A DNA stretch of 64,000 bases, from positions 1,641,501-1,705,500 of the forward strand of contig NZ_CP014327.1 in the NCBI RefSeq assembly GCF_000812665.2, read 5' to 3'. Of the stretch, positions 18,888-27,715 are shown in pieces. The first letter of the stretch is position 1. Each line of letters starts with the position of its first letter. The position numbers were made by a program, and so were the translations under genes. Under the pieces are notes generated by a model. That model saw only the letters and a program-made list of their open reading frames with translations. It did no database searches and was not told the origin of the DNA. This stretch comes from Falsihalocynthiibacter arcticus (GTDB taxonomy: Bacteria; Pseudomonadota; Alphaproteobacteria; Rhodobacterales; Rhodobacteraceae).

Positions 18888-19133
18888 ATGACATCGCGTA
18901 CTTCAATAGTTTCCCTTTCGGCCGTCTTGGTTGTGACTGGTTTGCCCGTAATGGCGCATCCAGGACATTTGATTGAGGCAGCAGGGCATACCCATTGGGG
19001 CGCGGCGATAGCATTGGGCGGGGCGATTGCGATTGGTCTTTGGGTGGCGAAGGGTCGGAAAAAACCTGAGGCAGAAGAAGCCGAAGCCGAAGCGGAAGAA
19101 GAGATTTCCGAAGCCGAACCCCAAGAAGCTTGA
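18888..19133 (+). CDS. Small HPGH-motif membrane protein, first gene of the cbiX operon
   Basis: An 81-residue protein with an N-terminal signal-like segment (SIVSLSAVLVVTGLPVMA), then HPGHLIEAAGHTHWG with four histidines, a membrane segment (AAIALGGAIAIGLWVA), basic residues and a long Glu/Ala tail. I recall similar small proteins (DUF6732 type) at this place in Rhodobacterales B12 loci, but this is from memory. I prefer the second ATG because AAGGAG is seven bases upstream of it; the first ATG at 18882 is too close. It ends 12 bases before cbiX. The His cluster near a membrane segment recalls CbtB, so metal handling is a reasonable guess. Confidence 0.75.
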   Translation: MTSRTSIVSLSAVLVVTGLPVMAHPGHLIEAAGHTHWGAAIALGGAIAIGLWVAKGRKKPEAEEAEAEAEEEISEAEPQEA

Positions 19134-19145
19134 AGGAATTCCGAT

Positions 19146-20204
19146 ATGTCAAAAGTAGGTGTGATGATTTGCGGCCATGGGTCGCGCAGCCAAGCCGCCG
19201 TGGACCAGTTTGCGGTTCTGGCCGAGAAGCTTCCTGCGTTGTTGCCGTCAGATTGGATGGTGGACTACGGATATCTTGAGTTCGCAAACCCTGTAATCCG
19301 CGATGGTCTTGATCGTTTGCGGGCTGGCGGGTGTGACCGGATCGTTGCGGTTCCGGGAATGCTTTTTGCTGCGATGCACGCCAAGAATGACATTCCGACC
19401 GTGCTGAATACTTATGCCGCAAAACACGGCGTTGAAATATCCTATGGCCGCGAACTTGGCGTTGATCCCAAGATGATCGCGGCGGCAGGCGAGCGTATTC
19501 AGGAAGCGGTAGATCGGGCAAATTCGGAACTGGGCGCGGTGCCGTTGGAGGAGACCTGTCTGGTTGTGATCGGGCGCGGCGCGTCCGACCCTGATGCCAA
19601 CGGAAATGTGAGCAAAATCGCACGGATGTTGTGGGAAGGCATGGGGTTTGGCTGGTGCGAAGTTGGCTATTCCGGCGTGACATTCCCGCTAGTGGAACCC
19701 TGCCTGACGCATGTGGCGAAGCTTGGGTACAAGCGGGTTATCGTGTTTCCATATTTCTTGTTTACCGGTATTTTGATCGACCGTATTTACGGCTTTACGG
19801 ACCAAGTTGCCGCCGCGCATCCTGATATCGAGTTTGTGAAAGCTGGGTATTTGAATGACCATGCCAAAGTGTTGGAAACCTTTGCGGAGCGCGTGACCGA
19901 ACAGCTCGGAGAGATCGTTCCGCCGACGTGTGGAACGTGCAAATACCGCACGCAAGTCTTGGGTTTTGAAGCCGAGGTAGGCGCGGTTCAGGAAAGCCAC
20001 CATCACCACGTTGAGGGACAAGGGGCCAATGCGCCAGGCAGTAATGTCGAGGATTGTACGCTGTGCGCTGACTTCTGTACGGGGGAATGTCGGTTGGAAA
20101 TGTTGGCCCATTCGCATGATCATACTCACGACCACGAGCATGTTCACGCGGAATACCCGCACCCCAAACATCCCCACGGACCAGAAAGCGCCCGCAAGAA
20201 ATGA
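19146..20204 (+). CDS. cbiX: Sirohydrochlorin cobaltochelatase CbiX, with His- and Cys-rich C-terminus
   Basis: A 352-residue CbiX-type chelatase, ATP-independent, that inserts cobalt into sirohydrochlorin early in B12 synthesis. Two chelatase halves are seen: VGVMICGHGSRSQAAVDQFA at the start and LVVIGRGASDPDANGNVSKI in the middle, followed by FPYFLFTGIL. The tail beyond residue 255 holds CGTCKYRTQ, ESHHHHVEG, CTLCADFCTGEC and a final run rich in His (SHDHTHDHEHVH). The cysteines suggest an iron-sulfur cluster, and the histidines metal storage. The cobH start overlaps its stop. It is an anaerobic-type enzyme beside the aerobic chelatase CobN. Confidence 0.93.
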   Translation: MSKVGVMICGHGSRSQAAVDQFAVLAEKLPALLPSDWMVDYGYLEFANPVIRDGLDRLRAGGCDRIVAVPGMLFAAMHAKNDIPTVLNTYAAKHGVEISYGRELGVDPKMIAAAGERIQEAVDRANSELGAVPLEETCLVVIGRGASDPDANGNVSKIARMLWEGMGFGWCEVGYSGVTFPLVEPCLTHVAKLGYKRVIVFPYFLFTGILIDRIYGFTDQVAAAHPDIEFVKAGYLNDHAKVLETFAERVTEQLGEIVPPTCGTCKYRTQVLGFEAEVGAVQESHHHHVEGQGANAPGSNVEDCTLCADFCTGECRLEMLAHSHDHTHDHEHVHAEYPHPKHPHGPESARKK

Positions 20205-20893
20205 GCGGGGAAGACCGAACCTCGAGCCCGCTAGCGGGCCACTCTGCTCGGCCTGCGCTCTGGTATGAGCGCGCGCCCGCCGAAATCTATGCGCAGAGTT
20301 TTGCAACCGTCGCCAAGGAGGCCCGTTTGGAGCGCTTTGACGCAGGCATGACGGCCCTTGCGACCCGCGTTATTCATGCCTGTGGTATGATCGAGGTTGC
20401 GGATCGCCTCGCGTTTTCGCCCAATGCTTATGCGGCGGGGCAGGCCGCTTTGAGAGCGGGCGCGCCCATTCTGTGCGATTGTGAGATGGTCGGGGCGGGG
20501 ATCATTCGCCGGTATTTACCTGCTGGTAATGAGGTGATTGTGACGCTGAACAATGCAGAGGTTCCTGATCGTGCGCAGGCCATCCAAAACACACGGTCTG
20601 CTGCGGCAGTTGAGCTTTGGTTAGAACACCTAGACGGCGCTGTGGTCGCGATTGGCAACGCGCCAACAGCCCTTTTCCATTTGCTTGAGTTGATAGATCA
20701 AGGCGCGCCAAAACCCGCTGTTATCCTTGGATTTCCCGTGGGATTTGTGGGGGCCGCTGAAAGTAAGGCGGAACTCGCTGCGCGCCCACGTGGATGTGAA
20801 TTTATCGCGCTGCGCGGACGTCGTGGCGGGTCGGCCATTGCCTCGGCAGCGGTGAATGCGCTTGCCGCGGGATTACCGGAGGTTGCAACATGA
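20201..20893 (+). CDS. cobH: Precorrin-8X methylmutase
   Basis: CobH moves the C-11 methyl group to C-12, converting precorrin-8X to hydrogenobyrinic acid. The 230-residue protein has the catalytic histidine in ATRVIHACGM (His59), then AAGQAALRAGAPILCDCEMV and the C-terminal GRRGGSAIASAAVNAL. An N-terminal extension of about 16 residues precedes the conserved YERAPAEIYAQSFA. It overlaps cbiX and cobL by four bases on each side, so the run is translationally coupled. Confidence 0.96.
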   Translation: MSGEDRTSSPLAGHSARPALWYERAPAEIYAQSFATVAKEARLERFDAGMTALATRVIHACGMIEVADRLAFSPNAYAAGQAALRAGAPILCDCEMVGAGIIRRYLPAGNEVIVTLNNAEVPDRAQAIQNTRSAAAVELWLEHLDGAVVAIGNAPTALFHLLELIDQGAPKPAVILGFPVGFVGAAESKAELAARPRGCEFIALRGRRGGSAIASAAVNALAAGLPEVAT

Positions 20894-22101
20894 GTGCTTG
20901 GCTTCATATCGTCGGAATTGGCGAAGACGGATTGGACGGGCTTACCCCTGCCACACGCGCGGTTGTTGAGGCGGCTCAAGTCATCGTCGGCGGCGATCGG
21001 CATCAAGCTTTGGCAAATGTTGGATCGGCAAAACGTGTGGCTTGGCCCTCGCCGTTTGACGCGTTGATCGGCGTTTTAAAGGCCCACAAGGGGCAGCGTG
21101 TTGTCGTTTTGGCGACGGGCGATCCGCTTTGGTATTCCGTTGGCGCGCGAATTGGGCGCTCAATCGATCCCACCGAAATTACCTATCACCCGCAAGTCGG
21201 CGCGTTTCAACTGGCGGCGGCGCGGATGGGCTGGAGCATGGCCGATTTAGAGACGCTTACGGTGCATGGTCGCCCCGTCGAGCAGATGATTGCGTTTATT
21301 CAGCCCGATCAACGCTTGTTGATCCTGACGACGGGCGCGGAAACTCCCGCACAAATCGCGCGGTTCCTAACGGCGCGTGGTTTTGGACGTAGCCGCATGG
21401 TTGTTTTGGCAGCGATGGGCGGCGAAAACGAGCAACGGTTCGAAGGGATTGCCGAGAGTTGGGACCATGAGGTTCCGCCTTTTAACACATTGGCAGTTGA
21501 ATGTGTGGCGGCGCCCAATGCGGCCCTTCTTCCGCGCGTTCCCGGTCTTGCGGATGATTTGTTTGAGCACGACGGCACCATGACCAAGCAAGAAGTGCGT
21601 GCGGCGACATTATCCAAACTGATGCCAATGCGCGGGGCGTTGTTGTGGGATGTGGGAACTGGCTGTGGTTCCGTAGCCGTTGAGTGGATGCGGTCGGCGC
21701 GGTATGCGCGGGCTATCGGGATTGAGCCACGGGCGGATCGACGCGCGATGGCGGCGGCAAATGCGCTGGCGCTGGGCGTGCCAAAACTGGAATTGGTGGA
21801 CGGGCGTGTACCCCAAGCACTCGTGGGCCTCCCCGCCCCAGATGCAGTGTTTATCGGCGGTGGTTTGAGCCGCGAAACCTTTGATGTTGCGTGGAGCGCG
21901 TTGCGTCCATTGGGGCGGTTGGTTGCCAATGCGGTGACGCTTGAGAGCGAGGCCATTCTCGTGGCGCTCTACAAGGAATTTGGCGGGCAGTTGGTAAAGC
22001 TTTCGGTGCACCGCGTTCAGACGCTTGGCGGCCAAAACTCGGGGCATACGGGCTGGAAGCCACTGATGCCCGTGACACAGCTGAGTTTGGTCAAACGATG
22101 A
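20890..22101 (+). CDS. cobL: Precorrin-6Y C5,15-methyltransferase (decarboxylating)
   Basis: A two-domain CbiE-CbiT fusion of 403 residues that methylates C-5 and C-15 of precorrin-6B and decarboxylates the C-12 acetate. The N-terminal SAM tetrapyrrole methylase domain has HIVGIGEDGLDGLTP and VLATGDPLWYSVGA. The C-terminal class I methyltransferase domain has LLWDVGTGCGSVAVEWM and AVFIGGGLSRETFD. It overlaps cobH and cobI by four bases each. Confidence 0.96.
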   Translation: MSAWLHIVGIGEDGLDGLTPATRAVVEAAQVIVGGDRHQALANVGSAKRVAWPSPFDALIGVLKAHKGQRVVVLATGDPLWYSVGARIGRSIDPTEITYHPQVGAFQLAAARMGWSMADLETLTVHGRPVEQMIAFIQPDQRLLILTTGAETPAQIARFLTARGFGRSRMVVLAAMGGENEQRFEGIAESWDHEVPPFNTLAVECVAAPNAALLPRVPGLADDLFEHDGTMTKQEVRAATLSKLMPMRGALLWDVGTGCGSVAVEWMRSARYARAIGIEPRADRRAMAAANALALGVPKLELVDGRVPQALVGLPAPDAVFIGGGLSRETFDVAWSALRPLGRLVANAVTLESEAILVALYKEFGGQLVKLSVHRVQTLGGQNSGHTGWKPLMPVTQLSLVKR

Positions 22102-22799
22102 CCGGAAAACTTTACGGTGTGGGGCTTGGTCCAGGCGACCCAGATCTGATGACATTGCGCTCGGTAAAACTTATCGCAGCAGCAGAGGTCGTGGCCTATC
22201 CTGCGCTTGCGGGGGGAGCGAGTTTCGCGCGTTCCATCGCGGCTGAACACATTCCTGCAACTGCGCACGAAATAGTCATGGATGTTCCGATGACAGTTGA
22301 GCGCGGCCCTGCCCAAGCTGCTTATGATGCGGGGGCGGCCAAAATTGCCGCACAGCTTGAGCAAGGGCGAGACGTCGTGGTTTTATGCGAAGGAGACCCG
22401 TTTTTCTATGGCTCTTTCATGTATCTTTTCGCTCGTCTTTCTAATCGTTTCGAATGTGAAGTCGTGCCGGGTGTGACCAGTGTGACGGCCTGTGCGGCGC
22501 GGGCAAGAATGCCTTTGGCGGCGCGTAATGAACGGGTTACGATTTTGCCCGGCCCTCTGCCCGAGGCCGAGTTGCGCCTGCGAATTGAAGGCGCGGAAAG
22601 CGTCGCAATTATGAAAGTCGGACGGCACCTTGCGAAAATTCGCAATGTGATCTCCGATTTGGGCCTGCTTGCCCAAGCCACCTATATCGAGCGGGCGAGC
22701 CTTCCTCAAGAAGTGGTCGTTCCGCTCAAGGATGCGCCCGAAAACGCACCCTATTTTTCAATGATTTTGCTGACGAAGGGAGCTGATCCATGGCTCTAA
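22098..22799 (+). CDS. cobI: Precorrin-2 C20-methyltransferase
   Basis: CobI uses SAM to methylate C-20 of precorrin-2. The 233-residue protein begins GKLYGVGLGPGDPDLMTLRS, the family signature, and has VVVLCEGDPFFYGSFMYL and the EVVPGVTSVTACAARA motif. The length is typical. Its last ten bases overlap the start of the CbiG-CobJ gene. Confidence 0.96.
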   Translation: MTGKLYGVGLGPGDPDLMTLRSVKLIAAAEVVAYPALAGGASFARSIAAEHIPATAHEIVMDVPMTVERGPAQAAYDAGAAKIAAQLEQGRDVVVLCEGDPFFYGSFMYLFARLSNRFECEVVPGVTSVTACAARARMPLAARNERVTILPGPLPEAELRLRIEGAESVAIMKVGRHLAKIRNVISDLGLLAQATYIERASLPQEVVVPLKDAPENAPYFSMILLTKGADPWL

Positions 22800-24627
22800 C
22801 GACTTCCCCCAAATCCACCCCGAACCCTGTTGTGGTTTGCCTCTCTAAATCTGGCGAAGCAACGGCGCATCGTGTGGCTGAAATCCTTGGCGCGGCGGTA
22901 CATGGCCGCGCGGATCGTGTCACCAAGGCCGATGCCTTTTTCGCCGATGCGCTGGAACATGTGCGCACGCTTTTCGCCAGTGGCACCCCAGTTGTCGGCG
23001 TTTGTGCGAGCGGTATTTTAATCCGCGCGGTGGCGCCATTACTGGCCGATAAAACAACCGAGCCACCCGTTATTTCGGTCGCGGATGATGGCAGCGTTGT
23101 CGTGCCTTTGTTGGGTGGACATCGCGGGGCCAATCGGTTGACGCAACAAATTGCAACGGCTCTTAACAGCCATGCCGCGATCACAACCGCCGGCGATGTG
23201 GCCATGGGAGTCGCCCTTGATGCGCCGCCCGCGGGCTATCGTTTGGCCAATCCGCAAGACGCGAAATCCGTTATGGCGGCGCTTTTGAATGGCGCCACGG
23301 CCTCGCGTCAGGGCGAAGCGATCTTCGACCTTGAGAATGACGTTGACGGCGCGGTTCAGCTTTACGTGACCGAAGCTCCGGTTGACGGAAATGAAACCAA
23401 GCTGGTTTACCATCCACAACGTTTTGCGCTGGGCCTTGGATGTGCGCGAAACGCCGATCCAGAGGAAATGTGGGCGTTGGTGACAGAAACCCTGACGCGC
23501 GAAGGGATTGCGCAAGGGGCGATTGCCTGTGTGAATTCCATCGACCTCAAGGGAGATGAACCCGCGATGAACGTTGTCGCGGCGCGCCTCGGTGTGCCGT
23601 TACGATTGTTCACGGCTTCCGAGCTTGAAGCCCAAAGCCCACGGCTCGAAAATCCCTCCGACGTGGTCTTTGCCGAAGTTGGCTGTCATGGCGTATGCGA
23701 GGGGGCTGCATTGGCCGCGGCTGGAGCCACAAGTGAGCTGATCGTAGCGAAACAAAAAACGGCGAATGCGACATGCGCCTTGGCGCGCTCTGAGGATCCG
23801 ATTGTTGAGTTCGCTGGCCGTTCCCGTGGTCGCCTGTCGATTATCGGGATCGGACCCGGACAGCATAGTTGGCGCACCCCTGAGGCCAGTCGCCTCGTTG
23901 CCGAAGCCGAAGAACTCGTTGGCTACGGCCTTTATATCGACCTGCTCGGGCCGCTTGCCTATGGCAAAACACGGTCGGATTTCCCGCTTGGCGGCGAAGA
24001 AGATCGCTGTCGTTTCGCGCTTGAGCAGGCTGCTTTGGGCAAGAATGTTGCGCTGATTTGTTCCGGCGACGCAGGAATTTACGCCATGGGCGCCTTGGTG
24101 TTTGAACTCTTGGATCGCGGCTCCAATGAGATGGGCGTCAGTGATGCGGCCCATCGCGTCGATGTTGTTTCAACTCCGGGCGTTTCGGCGCTTCAAGGTG
24201 CCGCCGCACGTGCTGGCGCGCCCCTTGGCCATGACTTCTGCGCTATCTCCCTTTCCGATTTGCTGACCCCCGCGAAGATATCGTGAAACGGCTTCATGCC
24301 GCAGCCGAGGGTGATTTTGTCATCGCGTTTTACAATCCAGTCTCGATGCGTCGGCGTACCCTGTTGGCCGAAGCCCGCGATATCCTGCTCAAACATCGCC
24401 CCGCAGACACGCCCGTAATGCTCGCCAGCTCACTTGGTCGCCCCGAAGAAAACGTGCGCTACAGACGACTCGCGGATTTGGAAGTGGACGAAGTGGATAT
24501 GTTGACCGTGGTTTTGGTGGGCTCTAGCAACTCAAAACTCGCCCAACTTGGCGAAGGCCCCCGCATGTATACCCCCCGTGGCTATGCCCGCAAAATTGAC
24601 GGCGATCTAGCCCAGAAAGTAGTGTGA
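22790..24627 (+). CDS. cobJ: CbiG-CobJ fusion (precorrin-3B C17-methyltransferase), broken by an apparent one-base deletion
   Basis: A fusion of a complete CbiG-like half and a CobJ half. CbiG_N carries GGHRGANRLTQQIATAL, the motif of cobalt-precorrin-5A hydrolase. CbiG_C carries GLGCARNADPEEMWAL and GAIACVNSIDLKGDEPAMN. The CobJ half starts at about residue 345 (GRLSIIGIGPGQHSWRTPEA) with CSGDAGIYAMGAL. As given it stops at 24286 after LSDLLTPAKIS; the next frame resumes with KRLHAAAEGDFVIAFYNPVS. Adding one C to the run at 24267-24271 gives LLTPREDIVKRLHAAAEG, about 612 residues. CobE of the aerobic pathway resembles only CbiG_C, so the full CbiG half is notable. Confidence 0.92.
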
Positions 24628-24628
24628 T

Positions 24629-25420
24629 ATGACTGTCTTTTTTATCGGGGCAGGCCCCGGCGACCCGGAACTTTTGACCCTAAAAGCCGCGCGTGTGATT
24701 GGCGAATGTCCGGTGTGCCTGTATGCGGGTTCGCTGGTGCCGCCACAGGTTGTTGAATGTGCCCCAGAAGGCGCACGCGTTTTGGACACGGCTCCAATGA
24801 CTTTGGACGACACCCATGCCGAAATCTTGGCGGCGCACAAACGCGGCGAAAACGTCGCCCGTGTCCATTCTGGCGACCCCTCGCTTTACGGGGCGATTGC
24901 CGAGCAAATACGGCGCCTTAAGGCCGACGGGATTGACTATCAAATCATTCCGGGAGTGCCAGCCTATGCCGCGGCCGCCGCTGCGCTTGGTCAAGAGTTA
25001 ACCATTCCTGAAATCGCGCAATCTATTGTTTTGACACGGATGTCGATGCAGTCGACCTCTATGCCTGTGGGCGAAACCCTTGATAATTTTGCCCGTACGG
25101 GGGCCACTTTGGCGATCCATTTGGCGGTCCGTAATATGCGGGAAATCGAACGAGTTTTGGTGCCGCATTACGGCAAAGACTGTCCTGTGGTGGTGGCTTA
25201 TCGTGTTGGCTGGCCTGACGAGATGATGTTGCGCGGAACTCTGGCGGATATTCGCAAGAAGGTCCGTGCTGCGAAAATTACGCGAACCGCCCTTATTCTC
25301 GTTGGTCCAGCCCTTGGAGAAGTGCGCGACTTTAAGGATTCCGCCCTTTATGATCCCACCATGCCGCATGTGCTGCGCCCTGTAACTGGTGTTGATTTGG
25401 TCGAAGACATCAACACCTAG
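24629..25420 (+). CDS. cobM: Precorrin-4 C11-methyltransferase
   Basis: CobM methylates C-11 of precorrin-4 with SAM. The 263-residue protein opens VFFIGAGPGDPELLTLKAAR and contains YAGSLVPPQV, RVHSGDPSLYGAIAEQ and PGVPAYAAAAAALGQELTIP, all typical of the family. It begins one base after the CobJ stop and closes the rightward operon. No cobK or cobF follows. Confidence 0.96.
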   Translation: MTVFFIGAGPGDPELLTLKAARVIGECPVCLYAGSLVPPQVVECAPEGARVLDTAPMTLDDTHAEILAAHKRGENVARVHSGDPSLYGAIAEQIRRLKADGIDYQIIPGVPAYAAAAAALGQELTIPEIAQSIVLTRMSMQSTSMPVGETLDNFARTGATLAIHLAVRNMREIERVLVPHYGKDCPVVVAYRVGWPDEMMLRGTLADIRKKVRAAKITRTALILVGPALGEVRDFKDSALYDPTMPHVLRPVTGVDLVEDINT

Positions 25421-25521
25421 GGGAAACAGTTTTGAGGGTTAAGGTTAACTTGACCTACACGTCCTCTGTGGCATTCTTAACGGAAGCGGCGCTGTGTCGT
25501 AATTTGATTCTCGGAGTTGTG

Positions 25522-25875
25522 ATGTCTGATTTTCTACCCAAAGAAGTACGCGAAGGCCTTGAACGGGCGCGTATGGCCGCTTTAAGAAAGCGGAGCCGTT
25601 TGTGTGTCCACACGGGGCCGGATGTCTTCCCGATTCTCAAGTTTTGGGAGCGCGGCTTCTCTTTGGAGGCAAAAAACGCGCCGCATATTCGTGGGTTGGT
25701 GGATATTTTTGATGGAAGTCGGCACCTGTATCAATGTCTGATTGTCGCTTCAGAAACGCATGACGATGAAATCCATTTTGATTTCAAGCGCGCCACCGTC
25801 GCCGCAGATCGGGCCGCGCTTGATTTTGCTGTGTCGGACAACGCACCAGTTGCCTTGATCGGTCACGCTGGATAG
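25522..25875 (+). CDS. Conserved hypothetical protein of Rhodobacterales
   Basis: A 117-residue soluble protein beginning MSDFLPKEVREGLERARMAA, followed by a basic stretch and a core rich in beta-like segments (LCVHTGPDVFPILKFWERGF, LYQCLIVASETHDDEIHFDF). I recall similar short proteins in roseobacters, without known function. The core could be PilZ-like, but I do not see the RxxxR and DxSxxG motifs, so I do not claim this. I place the start at 25522 because CGGAG lies upstream; the frame is open 30 codons further. It follows cobM by about 100 bases and may not be in that operon. Confidence 0.7.
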   Translation: MSDFLPKEVREGLERARMAALRKRSRLCVHTGPDVFPILKFWERGFSLEAKNAPHIRGLVDIFDGSRHLYQCLIVASETHDDEIHFDFKRATVAADRAALDFAVSDNAPVALIGHAG

Positions 25876-25916
25876 CATTGGGGAGGGCGCAACCTTACTT
25901 GCTACGCCCGTCCAAC

Positions 25917-27086
25917 CTATTGCAAATCGCCAAAGGCCGCTTGCATCCGCGATACAGCTTCTTGCACGCGGGATCGCTGCGTTCCGACGTTGAACCGCAG
26001 GTGAACCTCTCCCCCTGTACCAAATGTGGGCCCCTGATTTGTGGCAATGCGGGCAACTTTTGCCACCCTCTCCGAAATTTCGCTCATCGACATTCCCGTA
26101 CCAGCAAAATCGACCCAAGCCAGATATGTCGCTTCGAGGTGCATTGATTTCAGGCCCGGAATCGCATTGATGCCTTCGTCGAAAATACGTTTATTTTCAG
26201 CAATGTAGGCCACAAGTGAATCCACCCATTCGGCCCCTTCTGGTGAATAGGCGGCCGTTGTCGCGACAAGGCCAAAACTATTTGGCGACAGACCGAGCGC
26301 GCTCATTCTTGCGGCAAACTTCTGATGCAAATCTGGGTCTTCGATAATTGCGTTGCCCGTGTAGGCCCCAGCGATATTGAAGGTTTTTGACGGGGCTGTC
26401 AGCATCACAAGACGATCCGTTACCCCCTCAATCAACGGCATTGCCGTGTGTTTTGCACCGTCAAAAACCACATCATGGTGAATTTCATCACAGACAAGCG
26501 TAAGATCGTGCCGGATAGCAAATGCGACCACGGCTTGCAACTCTTCACGCGTCCAGACACGCCCCCCGGGATTGTGCGGCGAACAGAGGATCAACATGGT
26601 TTCTTTGCCAGTCATTTCGGCGTCATAGGCCGCAAAATCCATTTCATAGCGACCGTTATTGTCCACCAATGGACATTCAACCACTTTGCGGCCCGATGCG
26701 GAAATGATCCGCGCAAAAGCATGGTAAACGGGGGTGAAAATTATCACACCGTCGTCGGGCGCAGTATAAGCCTCCAAGCAAATACCGACTGCGTTCACAA
26801 GACCATGCGTCGTAAAAATAGCTTTGGGATCAAAACTCCACCCGTGGCGGTTTTTCATCCACCAGCAAATGGCCGCCCGATAGTCAGTATCATCTGAGAA
26901 ATAACCGAAAATGCCATGGTCAATCATTCCCTGAAGCGCGTCGCCGACACATTTTGGCGGTCGAAAGTCTGTGTCGGCCACCCACATCGACAAACCGTCC
27001 TCTGATGAGACGCCGTATATTTTTTCCATGCCATCCCACTTTGAGGAATGGGTGCCGCGTCGATCGATGATGGTGTCAAACTTCAT
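25917..27086 (-). CDS. PatB/MalY-type PLP-dependent C-S lyase or aminotransferase
   Basis: A 389-residue fold-type I PLP enzyme most like cystathionine beta-lyase PatB/MalY. It begins KFDTIIDRRGTHSSKWDGME and has the family segment MWVADTDFRPP. CSPHNPGGRVW and VCDEIHHDVVF contact PLP, and the Schiff-base lysine is in LTAPSKTFNIAGAYTGNAII. The likely reaction is beta-elimination on cystathionine or related thioethers to give homocysteine, pyruvate and ammonia, but the specificity is not fixed by sequence. The start at 27086 has GGGA upstream. It is a single gene. Confidence 0.88.
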   Translation of the reverse strand: MKFDTIIDRRGTHSSKWDGMEKIYGVSSEDGLSMWVADTDFRPPKCVGDALQGMIDHGIFGYFSDDTDYRAAICWWMKNRHGWSFDPKAIFTTHGLVNAVGICLEAYTAPDDGVIIFTPVYHAFARIISASGRKVVECPLVDNNGRYEMDFAAYDAEMTGKETMLILCSPHNPGGRVWTREELQAVVAFAIRHDLTLVCDEIHHDVVFDGAKHTAMPLIEGVTDRLVMLTAPSKTFNIAGAYTGNAIIEDPDLHQKFAARMSALGLSPNSFGLVATTAAYSPEGAEWVDSLVAYIAENKRIFDEGINAIPGLKSMHLEATYLAWVDFAGTGMSMSEISERVAKVARIATNQGPTFGTGGEVHLRFNVGTQRSRVQEAVSRMQAAFGDLQ

Positions 27087-27193
27087 TTTGCTTCCCTGAC
27101 GGTGATTGTTTTTCGTCAAGCTATCGAAATGAAAAGCGGTTGCAAGGGGGTTGAAAGATTGCAACGGCGCGCATCATGCCCTAAATGACGAAT

Positions 27194-27715
27194 ATGAGCA
27201 TACGTCCAATCCTTATCCACCCCGATCCGCGCCTCAAAAAGACTGCTGAGGCCATCGAAACCGTCACGCCCGCGTTGAAATCCCTCGCGGAAGACATGCT
27301 TGAAACGATGTATAACGCGCCCGGTATTGGCCTTGCTGCGCCGCAAATTGGTATTTTAAAACGTTTGATCGTTTTGGATTGCGTAAAGGAAGACGGCGCA
27401 GACCCCGAGCCTATGATTATGTTCAACCCTGAAGTGGTGTGGAAATCAGAGGCGCTCAACACCTATGAAGAGGGTTGTCTCTCGATTCCCGAGCAATTTG
27501 GCGATGTTGAACGCCCCGCCGAAGTTGGCGTGAAATGGATCGATGCCGAAGGGGCCGCACGTGAGGCGAAGTTTGATGCGCTTTGGGCGACCTGTGTGCA
27601 ACATGAAATTGATCATTTGAATGGCACATTATTCATTGATTACCTTAAGCCTTTGCGCCGCCAGATGATCACGCGTCGGATGCAGAAACTTAAACGTGAG
27701 AGGGCGCGCGAATGA
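27194..27715 (+). CDS. def: Peptide deformylase
   Basis: Removes the N-formyl group from nascent proteins. The 173-residue protein has all three metal/catalytic motifs: GIGLAAPQIG, EEGCLSIPE with the Cys ligand, and QHEIDHLNG with two His ligands and the catalytic Glu. I use the ATG at 27194 because MSIRPILIHPDPRL matches other deformylases; an ATG three codons upstream is also possible, and neither has a clear ribosome site. Its stop overlaps the start of the second deformylase-like gene. Confidence 0.95.
   Translation: MSIRPILIHPDPRLKKTAEAIETVTPALKSLAEDMLETMYNAPGIGLAAPQIGILKRLIVLDCVKEDGADPEPMIMFNPEVVWKSEALNTYEEGCLSIPEQFGDVERPAEVGVKWIDAEGAAREAKFDALWATCVQHEIDHLNGTLFIDYLKPLRRQMITRRMQKLKRERARE

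Noticed and set aside
18601-19683. Long minus-strand open frame of about 360 codons across the start of cbiX
   Set aside because: It is antisense to two convincing genes, has low-complexity Arg/Pro/Ser composition and no recognisable motif or ribosome site. It is a shadow of the coding bias on the other strand.
25522-25875. PilZ domain in the hypothetical protein after cobM
   Set aside because: The general layout is similar, but the RxxxR and D/NxSxxG c-di-GMP motifs are not seen.
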